Assembly (NCBI GenBank): GCA_023213395.1
Contig: CM041465.1
Span: 6,510,001-6,574,000, forward strand
Length of the DNA: 64,000 nt
Direction: 5' to 3'
From: Cycas panzhihuaensis
Taxonomy: Eukaryota > Cycadophyta
In this document: positions 54,222-64,000 of the stretch, one piece after another
Position numbering within the stretch: position 1 is the stretch's first letter
Layout: every line of letters begins with the position of its first letter
Translations under genes and position numbers: made by a program
Notes under the pieces: generated by a model
Seen by the model: only the letters and a program-made list of their open reading frames with translations
Told to the model about the DNA's origin: nothing
The model's database searches: none

Positions 54222-55560
54222 ATAATAACCATTGACTTATTCTTCCTTAAATGATGGGTTTGTTGATCATGTATAAAAGGGCTTGATGGTCAACAAAAAA
54301 TACAAAAGGATTTGCTAAGAGATAATGCCAAAATTTTTGCACTGCATAAATCATTCCCAATGCTTCTCTTTTGGTTGTTGATTAATTATTTTTTGCTTTA
54401 TTCAATCGTCTGTTGACAAAGTAGATGGGTAAGTCAAGTTTGTGACTAATCTAATCTCTTAGGCTAGTGTACATCTAATTGCTATCTGTGATGTGTCTAC
54501 ATGAATATGAAATTCTTTCATCCAGTCTGGGTGAGCTAAAATAGGACCTATAATAAGTCTATTTTTGAGATCTTCGAATGTTGTCGTTGTTCATTCCCCC
54601 AAGTAAAACTTACCCTTTTCTGTAACAATTCTTCTAGGGCATGCACAATGTGAACAAATCCCTTCATAAACCGACGATAGTATCCACTGTATTCAAGGAA
54701 GATTTGTAGTCGTACAATATCTGATGGTGGGGTCAAATTCATTATGACTTTGATTTTATCTGGATCTATTTTCAACCCGCGAGCATAGCCAATATGTCCC
54801 AATAACTTGCCATATGGAACTAAGACTTAGCATTTTTCTGGATTTAGTGGTAGCTTTGTTTTTTGACAAATTTCCAAATATTCCATCAATAGTGGAAGAT
54901 GGTCTTATGTTACCATAAATGGACCAGTCATCTAAGAATACCTTTACTGATTTTGATGATAATTGATCAAATGCATGCATAATGATTCGCTGAAATGTAG
55001 TGGGGGCATTGCAAAGTCTAAAAGGCATTCGGTTGTATGCAAAAAATCCTGTTTATGTGATAAATGTGGTTTTTAATTTATCATTTTCTGCAATGCTTAT
55101 CTGGTTGTAGCCTGAAAATCTGTTTAAGAATGAGTATACCTCATGTCCTGCAACTTCCTCTAAGATGGTGTTGGTAAAGAAGATGGGAAATGGGTCTTTA
55201 CAAGTTACTGCATTCAACTTTCAAAAATCAACACAAATGTGTAATTTCCCATTTTTTTAGGGACTACCACAAATGGCAAAACCTAGTTGCTTGTTTCAAC
55301 TTTAAATATAATTCTAGCATCCAACATTTTCTTGATTTCTGTATCTACTTGTTCTGTGTATTTTGGATTGATGTTTTACTAGTTTCGATCCTAGTATTAG
55401 TTCAATTCTATGTTCACATAATTCTCTTGGTATTCCCTCTAAATCTTTGTATGTCCAAGCAAAGACATTCTTATAGTACAAGAAAATCTTTGTCACTATT
55501 GCTATCAATATTAGATCCCAATTATTACCCATCATTATTGTTTGCTTGTTTTGTTTAGTG
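54222..55560 (-). pseudogene. pol: Gypsy-2 reverse transcriptase and RNase H
   Basis: Minus strand, pieces in order: NVFAWTYKDLEGIPRELCEH (55314-55535), a stop-ridden palm start, MPFRLCNAPTTFQRIIMHAF and the active site VKVFLDDWSIYG (54756-55028), then GHIGYARGLKIDPDKIKVI and LEYSGYYRRFMKGF (54548-54802). RNase H is visible as ...HWE, stop, FMQCKNFG... and ends at the WLLL motif where Copia-8 is inserted. The RT Asp pair (FLDD) is kept; the frame is broken many times. Confidence 0.9.
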
Positions 55561-56049
55561 CCTAAATTTACTGGTTGTTGTGATGCTTCATCATAGAAAA
55601 TTTGATCCTTATTAAAATTGTGTGCAGAATTTTGAAGTAATGCTTGGTTTCCTTCAACGACTTCGTAAAAATGGTGGGGTTATTCATGCTCACAATCATA
55701 TGTATCTTGGATTTGGTAAACACTTATGTAGTCTAGTGGTTCTATTTCAACTAAATCGTATAAAAATACTTCATATTCTTGTTGTTGCCAATGAAACAAC
55801 CTACTAGTTGATTCTATCTCATCTTCAGAACACAAATCTAAATACAAAACAACTTCAATTGGTTCACATATATTATCATCATCAAATATTGTACTTAGAG
55901 GGTGTCGATCCTATTTAGCACTTTCAGTACATTCATCATCATCATCAATATCACTATTGCCCTCATCTGAGGAGCTAGAATCTACTAATTCTTCACTTAT
56001 AGTATGATGATTTAAATTTATTAATTGTTTTTTTTCTTTTTGCTTAATC
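55561..56049 (-). other. Gypsy-2 linker between protease and RT
   Basis: Decayed coding sequence. On the minus strand it is acidic and Ser/Asp-rich next to the protease (SSSDEGNSDIDDDDE near 55930-55975). No domain is recognised. Confidence 0.5.
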
Positions 56050-56350
56050 ATTAATGTGTCGCAACCCCAATTTTGGAGTACGCACGTAGTACGTAACCAA
56101 GGTCATCCTAGAAGTGCTTCGTATGGTGGAGGTGTCTCATCGATCATAGGAATAACGATAAAATTTGCTACAAATTCTTGATTTCCAATGTGAACCTTCC
56201 ATGTTCGCATCATACCTAGTGGTTGTATGCCATGTTGATTAGCCAATTGTAGTTAAAATGTAGGGGGCCATAATCTAGGTCTACCGATTCTTTGCTAGGT
56301 CATTATTGGTACAATATTGACTACAACACTGCCATCTACCACAGTATTAT
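56050..56350 (-). pseudogene. pol: Gypsy-2 protease
   Basis: Minus strand VVDGSVVVNIVP holds the catalytic Asp in the DGS form. MRTWKVHIGNQEFVANFIVI follows, then PPYEALLG, stop, PWL, where the family has LLGRPWL (CGA to TGA). Retropepsin fold, inactivated. Confidence 0.85.
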
Positions 56351-57206
56351 TTAACACGTCCCAATAAAGTCATTGAGACAATTATGTCTTGATCCACTCT
56401 AAGAGAAAGTACGTGATATTCTACTTAAGAATCCGGTACCACTGAGTTGTTAGAAATGTGGATGCAGTCTTTTGGAGTTTTTTGAACAGCCCTTTTTTGT
56501 TTCAGCTTCAATTGTTGTATGTAATCCTCTAGTGCTTGTAATAATAGTGAATCAGGTTCAAGCAGTGTCAAAATTTTTATAGTTATCTCACTTTGTAGGA
56601 ATTGATCAAGAATCATGGTAATGACTCCATTACCGTGAGTTACTGTCATTGGTGCTTGCATTAGTGAGTTACCAGGTTGTGAAAGTGTCAAAACCGCATT
56701 GTGTTCCTACTCCTGCATCGATTGTATCAAGTCTCTAGCTTGGTATAAACGTTCTTTCTCATTCAAAGGTTTTGAGTATTCAGGTTTCTTGGCTCTCTTC
56801 GTGTATATTGCATATGTCAATTGGGTTTGGGTTGCGTCCTCTTTTCTATTTTTAGATACTACACCCACGAGATTGACATTTTTGTTCTGTTGTTTAGGAC
56901 AATGATCATTGTCATGATCGCTAGGTCTGCACCATCGACATAATGTTGAGGTGTTGTTTTCCAAGTTGAGACAATCTCTGCTACAGTGTCCCCACAATTT
57001 ACATTGGAAGCATTGAATCATCAATCATCCTTGAGTATCTATTTGTATTGGCCGACTTGACCCATGTCCTCTTCCAAGAGGAGGTTTATTGGTTTCTTGG
57101 CATATATATAACACCTCTCACTCTTGTCTTCTACGCACGTGGATGTTGAACCCACATTCTTTCGTATCATGATTATACATTTTACAAATGTAGCAATACT
57201 TGAATC
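56351..57206 (-). pseudogene. gag: Gypsy-2 gag C-terminal part with three zinc knuckles
   Basis: Minus strand from the Copia-9 border: FKYCYICKMYNHDTKECGF, then CFQCKLWGHCSRDC and CRWCRPSDHDNDHC, three CX2CX4HX4C knuckles. Downstream is KPLNEKERLYQARDLIQSM and a spacer with LEDYIQQLKLKQKRAV. Two or three stops break the frame. Confidence 0.85.
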
Positions 57207-57552
57207 TGTTAACGTGATAGTTGTTTGTTAAGCCACCAGTTAATGTTAATGTGGTTTAACTAATCGTGATTATCGAAATGATGTGAGATATTCAGAGGGT
57301 GACAACTTTTGTCGGGTGACACCTCTTGGAAGGATATAAAATCCTAGAGCCCTTGTAATATTAAATCAATTCAAGGAAGTGTGATCAATGTGATCCAAAG
57401 GATCTTTTGTGGTGGATCTTTTCCAAAAAGGGTTTCCCACGTAAATCTTATGTACTATGCATCTATATTCTATGTATCTTTGTTTGTTTGTCGTGTATAG
57501 TTAAAGATTCTGCAAATAGGAACATATATATATGAATTCATGCTCCCTAACA
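57207..57552 (+). repeat. Copia-9 5' LTR
   Basis: TGTTAACGTGATAG to CTCCCTAACA. TATA-like ggatataaaatcc at 57333-57345. Confidence 0.95.
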
Positions 57553-57564
57553 TGGTATCAGAGC
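57553..57564 (+). other. Copia-9 primer-binding site (Met-tRNA)
   Basis: Perfect TGGTATCAGAGC directly after the LTR. Confidence 0.95.
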
Positions 57565-58917
57565 CGTAGGGTCCTACACAACTAAAGCCAGAAGTTGGAC
57601 AGAGCGATGAGATTATTGGTTGTCGGGTGACGTCGTCAAACCCAAGACACGCCTTGAGGATCCATCAACTCCAACAACGTGTAGAAGAGGGCACAACTAT
57701 CAGTGGTGGTTGAGGTGGTGAAAATCACTAATCAATGAAAAACAAGGGTCTATTGGAGTCAAAAGTCAGACGTGAAGGTCACATTCGTGGTATGAGTTGG
57801 CTCGTTGAGGACCATCCGAAGCCATTTGATGATCAGTAGTAGTGATTGAAACTAGCAAAGCACATTCTGATGGTGATTCGATGGTGGTGAGGACAGTCGC
57901 ACTCCATTACACGAAGTAGGTACCTTTTTTCAACATAGCACCATTAAATTCAATAAAAATAAGTTTTTTTCTGCTATCAAATACATCATTTCTATCTGAA
58001 GGAGAGATTAGAGCCTTAGTTCAATGGTTTTCTACCTTTGATATGAAAGTGGACTGCACATAGAGCAGCAAGTATCGATATTTGGTAAGCAGTGGATTTT
58101 TATTGAATGTTGGCAGCTTTATGTGAGTGTGGGCCCCCTGTATTGCAACAGTGTGATTGATTTGAGCCTGCAACAACTGTGAAAAGGCTAGCTAGGTTGT
58201 TAACAGTGTGTTGGGTTGCATCTAAAGGTTCCTTACCAGCCATATAGGTGTATATAATCTGTTCGATTAAGCGTTGGGTTGCGGGTCATTTTGGCGTCAT
58301 TGCGGTAGTCGCGCCTCTCCAAAATCCACCAATTAATGTTGCAGCTTTTGATCCATAAATTTTTATTTGCTTTTACTAAGTCTTAACCTTAGTAATCCAT
58401 ATTAATAAATTGCAGTGTGAATTGAAGCATGTGAATTAAGTCGTTGATGGACAGACGTATTTTTAAAAGTAGCATTTGTTAGAATATACCTTTTGGCATA
58501 TGCCTTGTATAATATGACTTTATAAAAAGGGACCTTTTACCATTGATATGATATATATTGCATATTGTGAAGTATTTTGAAGATATTTGAAGTGGTTTTA
58601 GAGTATTTAATGTGGATTCTGACTTGGAGACTGTGCCATAGCACTGTGAGGGCATTTCCTTGGTTCTTGGAGATCCCTTTAAAGCATTTGAAGTCCTTTT
58701 TTAAGGCTTTTTTGAACTTTTGAGGACATTTTGCGCTTATTGTTGAGCGGCGAATAGTTGGTGAGTCGCCCAGAGCATGCATGGCCGTTGTTCAAGGTTC
58801 CCTCAATGAATGTGCCTAAGCCAGAGAAGACCACAGTGGTGCACTTTTGTCCAAAAAGACTATATCAGTGGTGTTTTTGACTCGTGTTGAAGCCCGTTTC
58901 TCGAGACAGAGCATGTG
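57565..58917 (+). other. Copia-9 5' leader, about 1.35 kb
   Basis: No convincing coding frame. Nothing else recognised. Confidence 0.6.
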
Positions 58918-59690
58918 ATGTCGAAGGTTATCTTTAATGCCAACAATTTCAACGAGTGGAAAGCCAACATGGAGCTAGTATGAATGGGCAATCAACTCTG
59001 GGGAATTACTAAGGCGAAGGTTGACACAGTCCCACTTGACCATAAAGAGTGAGTGAGACTTGAGGAAAAGCAATTTATGTCCGTAGGATTGTTGAAATTA
59101 TCCTTGGCATCAAACCAGAGGGCTCTGGTTCACAACTTGGAACAACCAGATGAGCTTTGGACAAAATTGTGTGATACTTTTGAGAAAAAGAAGACGAATA
59201 GACATCTTACCTTGATGTTGGAGCTACTCAATTCGCATGTGGAAGATGAGAACAACATCAGTTCCTACCTGAATAAGATTACTGATTTGAGGAATAAGCT
59301 AGAAGAATTGAAGACAAATTCAATCGACGATGTGCTCCTGTTTACCATAATCATGTCGAAGTTGCCAGCTGCTTTTGCCACTTTTCAGACCATATACGGC
59401 AGAGATGAGGTGATGGAGGCAGAAACTTTTGATGGTATTAAGAACCTTATTCTAGCAAAGGATGCCAAGCTAAAACATCATGAAATGCTTGGAGGTTCTG
59501 AATCGAGTCAGGCCTTAGCCATGAAGACATAGACGAAAGAGGCCATTCAAGAGGAGAATTTCACACAGAGGTCTCAAGAAAGTTCTTGGGAGAAGAAAAA
59601 ATTCAATGGAAAATGCAACTACTGCAAAAAGGATGGTCACAGAGAGAAGAATTGTTAGTTCAAGAGACGTGACAAGCGCAAAGTAAGCCA
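58918..59690 (+). pseudogene. gag: Copia-9 gag
   Basis: ATG 58918, MSKVIFNANNFNEWKANMEL, stop, then the main open piece 59053-59532 (EKQFMSVGLLKLSLASNQRA, LWTKLCDTFEKKKTNRHLTL, ISSYLNKITDLRNKLEELK, IIMSKLPAAFATFQTIYGRD). The zinc knuckle CNYCKKDGHREKNC follows a stop at 59530-59532, near 59611-59655. Confidence 0.88.
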
Positions 59691-60480
59691 AGATGACAAA
59701 GGGAAGAGCGTTGTTGCATATTGCGTTAGGGCGGCAACCTTATCAACCAAGTTAGATCAGAGAGATTATTGGATTTTAGACTCTAGAGTGCAGAAGCATA
59801 TCTCTTACCAGAAGCGCAACTATGATATGGTGAACAAAAATCGTAGTGGTCCCAAAATCATCCTTGGAGATGCTAGTGTATTGCCAATGGAAGGCATCAA
59901 CAAAGTTTCCTTAGCCAGTGGTAAGCTTACAAAGGTATACTATATACCCAAGATGCAATTGAATTTGCTTTCATCCCAAGAGATCTACAAACAAGGTATG
60001 AAAATGGAGCTATACCATGATAGATGCCTAATTAAGGGTGCAAAGCAAAATTTCTCTAACATTGCTATTGGGAAGGTCAAAGATAATTTTTGGGTGATTG
60101 AGAAGTTTCAATCTCAGAAAAAGTCTTACACCTTTGTTGCCAGCACTTATAATGTAAGCAAACTATGGCATAATTAGCTAGGACACCTTAATTATAGGGG
60201 CGTCACACTATTGAAGAGGTTAAAATGGTGAAAGGTTTACCATGTGTTTCATATTCAAATGGTGATTGTGAAGGGTGTGTGTATGGAAAGCATTACCGCT
60301 ATCCTTTTGCTCAGGATAATGCTTGGAGAACCAACGAGAAGCTGGAGCTTGTACAAACCGATATAATGGGTCCAATCCCAAAGCCCTCAATATTAGGAGC
60401 TCATTACACCTTAGTGTTTGTGGATGAACACCAAGAAAGCCTGTGTATACTTTCTAAAGAAAAAGTCAAATGTGTTTGAT
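59691..60480 (+). pseudogene. pol: Copia-9 protease and pre-integrase region
   Basis: YWILDSRVQKHIS replaces WILDSGAxxHxx: the Asp-Ser remain, but Gly-Ala are lost. The piece 59788-60177 has KIILGDASVLPMEGINKVSL and YYIPKMQLNLLSSQEIYKQG. After a stop comes the zinc region LWHNxLGHLNYRG and CEGCVYGKHYRYPFAQ, then integrase start LVQTDIMGPIPKPS (60225-60479). Confidence 0.88.
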
Positions 60481-61350
60481 CGCTTTCATGACTAGAAAGC
60501 GATGGTTGAGAACGAAAGTGAGAAGAAAATTAAGTCATTAAGAAGTGATAATGGCAAGGAGTACGACACTCATGCATTTAATCAATTTTGCCACAATCAC
60601 GGTATAAAGCGAGAATTTACGATACCCCACAACAAAACGGAGTTGTTGAAAGAAAGAATTGTACCATGATGGAGATGGCAAGATGTATGGTGCACGCTAA
60701 AAACTTTCCATTGATGTTTTGGGCGGAGGTTGTGGCGACTGTTGTTTATATTCTGAACTAGGTACCCACTCAGGCAATTCGTAGCATAACCTCCGAAGAA
60801 AAATGGACCAGTCGAAAGCCTATCATTAGCCATTTGAAAACTTTTGGGTGTATTAGATATGCCCACATCCCAGATGACACTCACAAGAAGTTGAATCGAA
60901 AAAGTCTGAAGTGTATTTTTATGGGGTATTGTGATCAAAAGCTTACAGACTGTGGGATCCGCAGGGAAGAAAGATTGCGATTAGTTGAGATATAAAATTC
61001 GATGAGTTATTGACATATCATGCTGAAAATTCATCAGAAGAGCCTTTTTACCTCCCACTACTTCCATTTTCGAATTCATCAAGCAAAGAGGACGATGAGC
61101 CAGTCATTGGAATACATGAGAAAGTAGGGTCAAGCGGGACGAGTAATAGTGAGGAGCCACCACGTGAAGAAGTACCTCCAGCAACGGGTCCTTCTATACC
61201 ACTATGGGCAAGGAAGACAATTGAAGATTCTAGAGTGGCGATGCATACCCTTGTTGATGAGAGAAGAATAAGAAATCAATATGCCAGTCAAACTCTACTA
61301 GTAGACACCAACAACTCCAGTGATCCTGATTTGTATGATGAGGTGAAAGG
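60481..61350 (+). pseudogene. pol: Copia-9 integrase core end and linker
   Basis: Mixed frames: IKSLRSDNGKEYDTHAFNQF (about 60530-60590), NGVVERKNCTMMEMARCMVH, FWAEVVATVVYILN, stop, then TSRKPIISHLKTFGCI-like sequence. The open piece 61010-61360 is an acidic and Ser/Pro-rich linker (SNSSSKEDDEPVIG, EEPPREEVPP). Confidence 0.83.
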
Positions 61351-62800
61351 AGATCCATAATGGAGAGTTGAGATGGAGGAGTATGGTTTGCTCATGAAGA
61401 ACAACACATGGGATTTGGTTTTCCTCCCTTCGACGAAGAACCTTATTAGATGCAAATGGGTTTACAAGACTAAGTTCTGCTTCGATGGAGAGGTGGGCAA
61501 GTACAAGGCTAGGCTTGTCGCTTAAGGGTTCAAACAAAAAGAAGGAATTGACTATGAGAAGACATTTGCACTAGTCTCCAAGATGACAACAGTTCGGTTG
61601 ATCATTTCCTTAGTAGTTGCTTATGGTTGGAGTTACACCAAATGGACGTCAAGTCTACATTTCTTAATGGAGATCTAAAGGAGAAGATATACATGTCACA
61701 GCCTCTAGGATTCATTAAGGAAGGCTAGGAGCATCTTGTCTGCCAATTGAAGAAATCAATCTATGGCCTGAAACAAACACCTCGTGCTTGGTATGAAAAG
61801 ATGGATACCACGTTGAAAGGTGAAGGCTTTGTAATCTCTGATCTTGACCTGAATTTATATGTGAAAAGGAAGGAGACTTTAATAGTAGCTATTGTGGTGT
61901 ATGTGGTTGATTTAATCATCGGAGGCAATTGTAATAAGACTATTGTAGAAGTCAAGTCCAATTTGGGAGCTTTTTTTAACATGACAAGCCTCAGAAGACT
62001 TCACTACTTCTTGGGCATTCCAATCAAGTAGATGGACGATCGAATCGTGTTGTTGCAATCGCAGTACGTGAAGAACCTACTAGAAAAACTTGGAATGCAG
62101 AATTGTAAACTAGTTGTAACGCCATGCATTAAAGGTGCAAGATTGCAGAAGGATATGGCCAAACCCTCTATGGATGGAATGAAGTATCGCTAGTTGGTAG
62201 GGAGTCTAATCTACTTGACTCGTACCATACCAAATATTGCCTTTGTTGTTGGATTGGTTTCCCGCTATATACAGAATCCTCAGGAGTCGCATTTGGTTGT
62301 CATGAAGCAGATTTTGAAGTATCTAAAAGGGACAATCAATCTTGGTCTCGAATACCATCACGGTGAAGAGATAAGGTTGCATGGCTACACTGATGTTGAT
62401 TGGGGAAGAGACTCTAACGATCAGAAGTCCACTGCTAGATACATCTTTGGTGTTAGTAATGGATTTATTTCATGGCAGTCGAAGAAGCAACAAATAGTGG
62501 CGCTATCTTCTACAAAGGTTGAATATCAAAGACTCAATGTTGGTGCGAAGGAGGATGTATGGTTACAAGGTCTCTTAGAGTTTATTGGAGTTTCAAATGG
62601 ACATCCAATTATTTTTATCGATAATCAAAGTACCATTCACTTGTCAAAGAATCCAAAGTTTCATATGCGTACGAAGCATATTGAGATTCAACACCACTAC
62701 ATCCATGAACAAACCAAATTAAGGAAGCTGCAGGTCAACTATTGTCCGAGTGAATACCAACATGTAGACTGTCTTTACCAAACCGCTTACTGAAGATCCA
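61351..62800 (+). pseudogene. pol: Copia-9 reverse transcriptase and RNase H
   Basis: RT start with KCKWVYKTKFCFDGEVGKYK-like sequence (61445-61510), [19 protein letters not shown], and KSIYGLKQTPRAWYEKMD (61747-62031). The catalytic motif is VVYVVDLIIGGN: the first Asp of YVDD is Val, so it is dead. Then LHYFLGIPIK, stop. RNase H at 62194-62793 has GYTDVDWGRDSNDQKSTA, FIDNQSTIHLSKNPKFHMR and QVNYCPSEYQHVD. Confidence 0.88.
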
Positions 62801-62941
62801 TTCACAAAGATGCATACTGGATTAAGACTCACTGATGTTATCTTTGAGGAGGGATGTATCAACAAGGATAAAGAAGCAACAGGATAGTCCCAGCCTTCAT
62901 GATAACACAACTGCTACAGGTTGCAAGTTCCCCACATTCAC

Positions 62942-62953
62942 ATTAAGGGGGGA
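62942..62953 (+). other. Copia-9 polypurine tract
   Basis: attaagggggga directly before the 3' LTR. Confidence 0.88.
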
Positions 62954-63300
62954 TGTTAATGTGGCAGTTGTTTGTTAAGCCACCAGTTAATGTTAATGTG
63001 GTTTAACTAATCATGATTATCGAAATGGTGTGAAATATTCGAAGGGTCACAACCCTTGTCGGGTGACACCTCTTGGTAGGATGTAAAATCCTAAAGCCCT
63101 CGTGTATTCAATCAATTCAAGGAAGTGTAATCAATGTGATCCAAAGGATCTTTTATGGTGAGTTTTTTCTTGAAAGAGTTTCCCATGTAAATCCTGTGTA
63201 CTGTGCATCTGTATTCTGTGTGTATCTTTGTTTGCTTGTTATGTATGGTTAAAGATTCTGCGAATAGGAACATATATATATGAATTCATGTTCCCTAACA
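62954..63300 (+). repeat. Copia-9 3' LTR
   Basis: TGTTAATGTGGC to TTCCCTAACA, 347 bp. Pairs with 57207-57552. Confidence 0.95.
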
Positions 63301-63926
63301 CCTTTGGTTCTACATTTGATGAACCATATGTGTTGCCTTTCCTTTAGTTGGTTTTGCATGAAATTTTTCATCATCTGCATCAAGTCTTCTCTCAGAGCCT
63401 CAATAGAAGATTCATCCTTGGTTTCGGCTTCCATCAATTTATCTTGGTGCCAAGCCTCTGCTTTCTCTTCGATCTCGAGACTCATCGCGCGATCCACTGC
63501 CTCTTGGTACGATAAAGGGGGAACCACTTGAAGTTTTCTCTGATATCTTGGAAGTAACCCTTCTAGCGACCACCTTTTTCTCAATCCATCAGTTACTTCA
63601 CTTTCTATTTTCTTGATTAAACTTTTCAATTTTGTATTATAACTTCTTACTGTTTCCTTTGTCTTTTGTTTGAGATTATATATCTGGTCCACCACTTCGT
63701 TGTCGTCTCATAACAATCTAAATTCTTTTTCAAAAGATTCTCGCAAGTCAGCCCATTTCTTAAAATGTCCTTTGTTGAATTCTTTAAACTAGTCATTTGC
63801 AACATCCTGTAACATTATAATGTTACCATGTCTGGTCAGATCTTCCTTCGCTTTCCCATTAAATATCGGTAGTTTCTGCTTTGCGCCCCCTTTGGATGAT
63901 GTTGCCATTGTGGATAATGTCGCCAT
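63301..63926 (-). pseudogene. gag: Gypsy-2 gag N-terminal part
   Basis: The probable start is ATG 63926 (MATLSTMATSSKGG, then KLPIFNGKAKEDLTRHG). It has at least two stops, then an open piece from 63695 to the Copia-9 border: DQIYNLKQKTKETVRSYNTK, LEGLLPRYQRKLQVV, ALREDLMQMMKNFMQNQLKE. This is the Ty3/gypsy gag family layout, with a Glu/Lys/Gln helix before the zinc knuckles, which resume at 57206. Confidence 0.85.
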
Positions 63927-64000
63927 TGTGGATACTGGTAATTCTGATGGTTTAGCCGAAGATCTTGCATACTTTAATTACTGCAGCCTTCATTGTTTAA
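63927..64000 (-). other. Gypsy-2 leader, cut by window edge
   Basis: Only 74 bp upstream of the proposed gag start are in the window. No PBS seen. Confidence 0.35.

Larger units (their letters stand above)
57207..63300 (+). mobile_element. Copia-9, full-length copia element
   Basis: 6,094 bp, LTRs of 346 and 347 bp (roughly 10 percent different by eye), perfect PBS, PPT, and gag and pol with many stops. It splits the Gypsy-2 gag between the capsid-type part (63301 onward) and the first zinc knuckle (57206). The flanks gaatc and ccttt do not match, so no target duplication is evident. It is not closely related to the other copias here. Confidence 0.93.
13524..64000 (-). mobile_element. Gypsy-2, old host element split by five insertions
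   Basis: Minus-strand Ty3/gypsy sequence recovered in pieces. Its gag start is at 63926-63301, zinc knuckles and protease at 57206-56050, RT and RNase H at 55560-54222, integrase at 47384-47223 and 22571-22190, and an extra ORF at about 21680-21556 and 13887-13524. The integrase sequence resumes correctly across Copia-4 (EAVL joined to PTEFIVPSL), and the extra-ORF frame resumes across Copia-3. The 5' LTR lies beyond the window and the 3' LTR is lost. Between RNase H and integrase a section is missing beside Copia-8. Confidence 0.85.

Noticed and set aside
58537-58782. Minus-strand 81-codon ORF in the Copia-9 leader
   Set aside because: Low-complexity Lys/Phe-rich reading of an AT-rich leader, opposite to the element, without support.

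Overview
This window looks like intergenic heterochromatin from a land plant with a large, retroelement-rich genome. A gymnosperm-type genome is a reasonable guess, but nothing here fixes the species. I found no host gene, rRNA, tRNA or CRISPR array. Almost every base belongs to LTR retrotransposons: nine Ty1/copia copies, one solo LTR and two Ty3/gypsy copies. Most copia copies have primer-binding sites matching the 3' end of plant initiator Met-tRNA (TGGTATCAGAGC or close variants). All copies are inactivated by stops, frameshifts, deletions or later insertions.

Layout. 1-6.2 kb: Gypsy-1 (+): the 3' tail of one copy with an extra ORF, a GTACG-rich LTR, then gag, protease and only the integrase C-terminus, with no reverse transcriptase. 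6.2-12.0 kb: Copia-1 (-), 5' end lost. 12.3-13.5 kb: a stub of Copia-2 (-). 13.5-64 kb: Gypsy-2 (-), a decayed element cut into pieces by later insertions. From its 5' side (right) to its 3' side (left) it reads gag [Copia-9], zinc knuckles, protease, RT/RNase H [Copia-8], integrase part 1 [Copia-4], integrase part 2, extra ORF part 1 [Copia-3], extra ORF part 2 [Copia-2].

The core is a five-level nest: Gypsy-2 contains Copia-4 (22572-47222), which contains Copia-5 (25730-45141), which contains both Copia-6 (27128-32467) and Copia-7 (33278-42142); Copia-7 contains a 1,060-bp solo LTR (37742-38801). The joins are supported by target-site duplications (atttc, ctttt, gaaca, atata; agaat/agaac with one mismatch) and by reading frames that resume across each insertion. 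With inserts removed, Copia-4, -5 and -6 are about 5.23, 5.20 and 5.34 kb, as expected for one family.

Families by eye: {Copia-1, Copia-7}; {Copia-3, Copia-8}; {Copia-2, -4, -5, -6}; {Copia-9}. The most notable non-coding signals are LTR palindromes whose arms changed together between copies, a CACTTAAGTG palindrome shared by unrelated LTR families, and a sense-strand ORF downstream of pol in both gypsy elements. Coordinates of LTR ends are read directly. Domain limits inside decayed pol regions are approximate, and divergence figures are hand counts.
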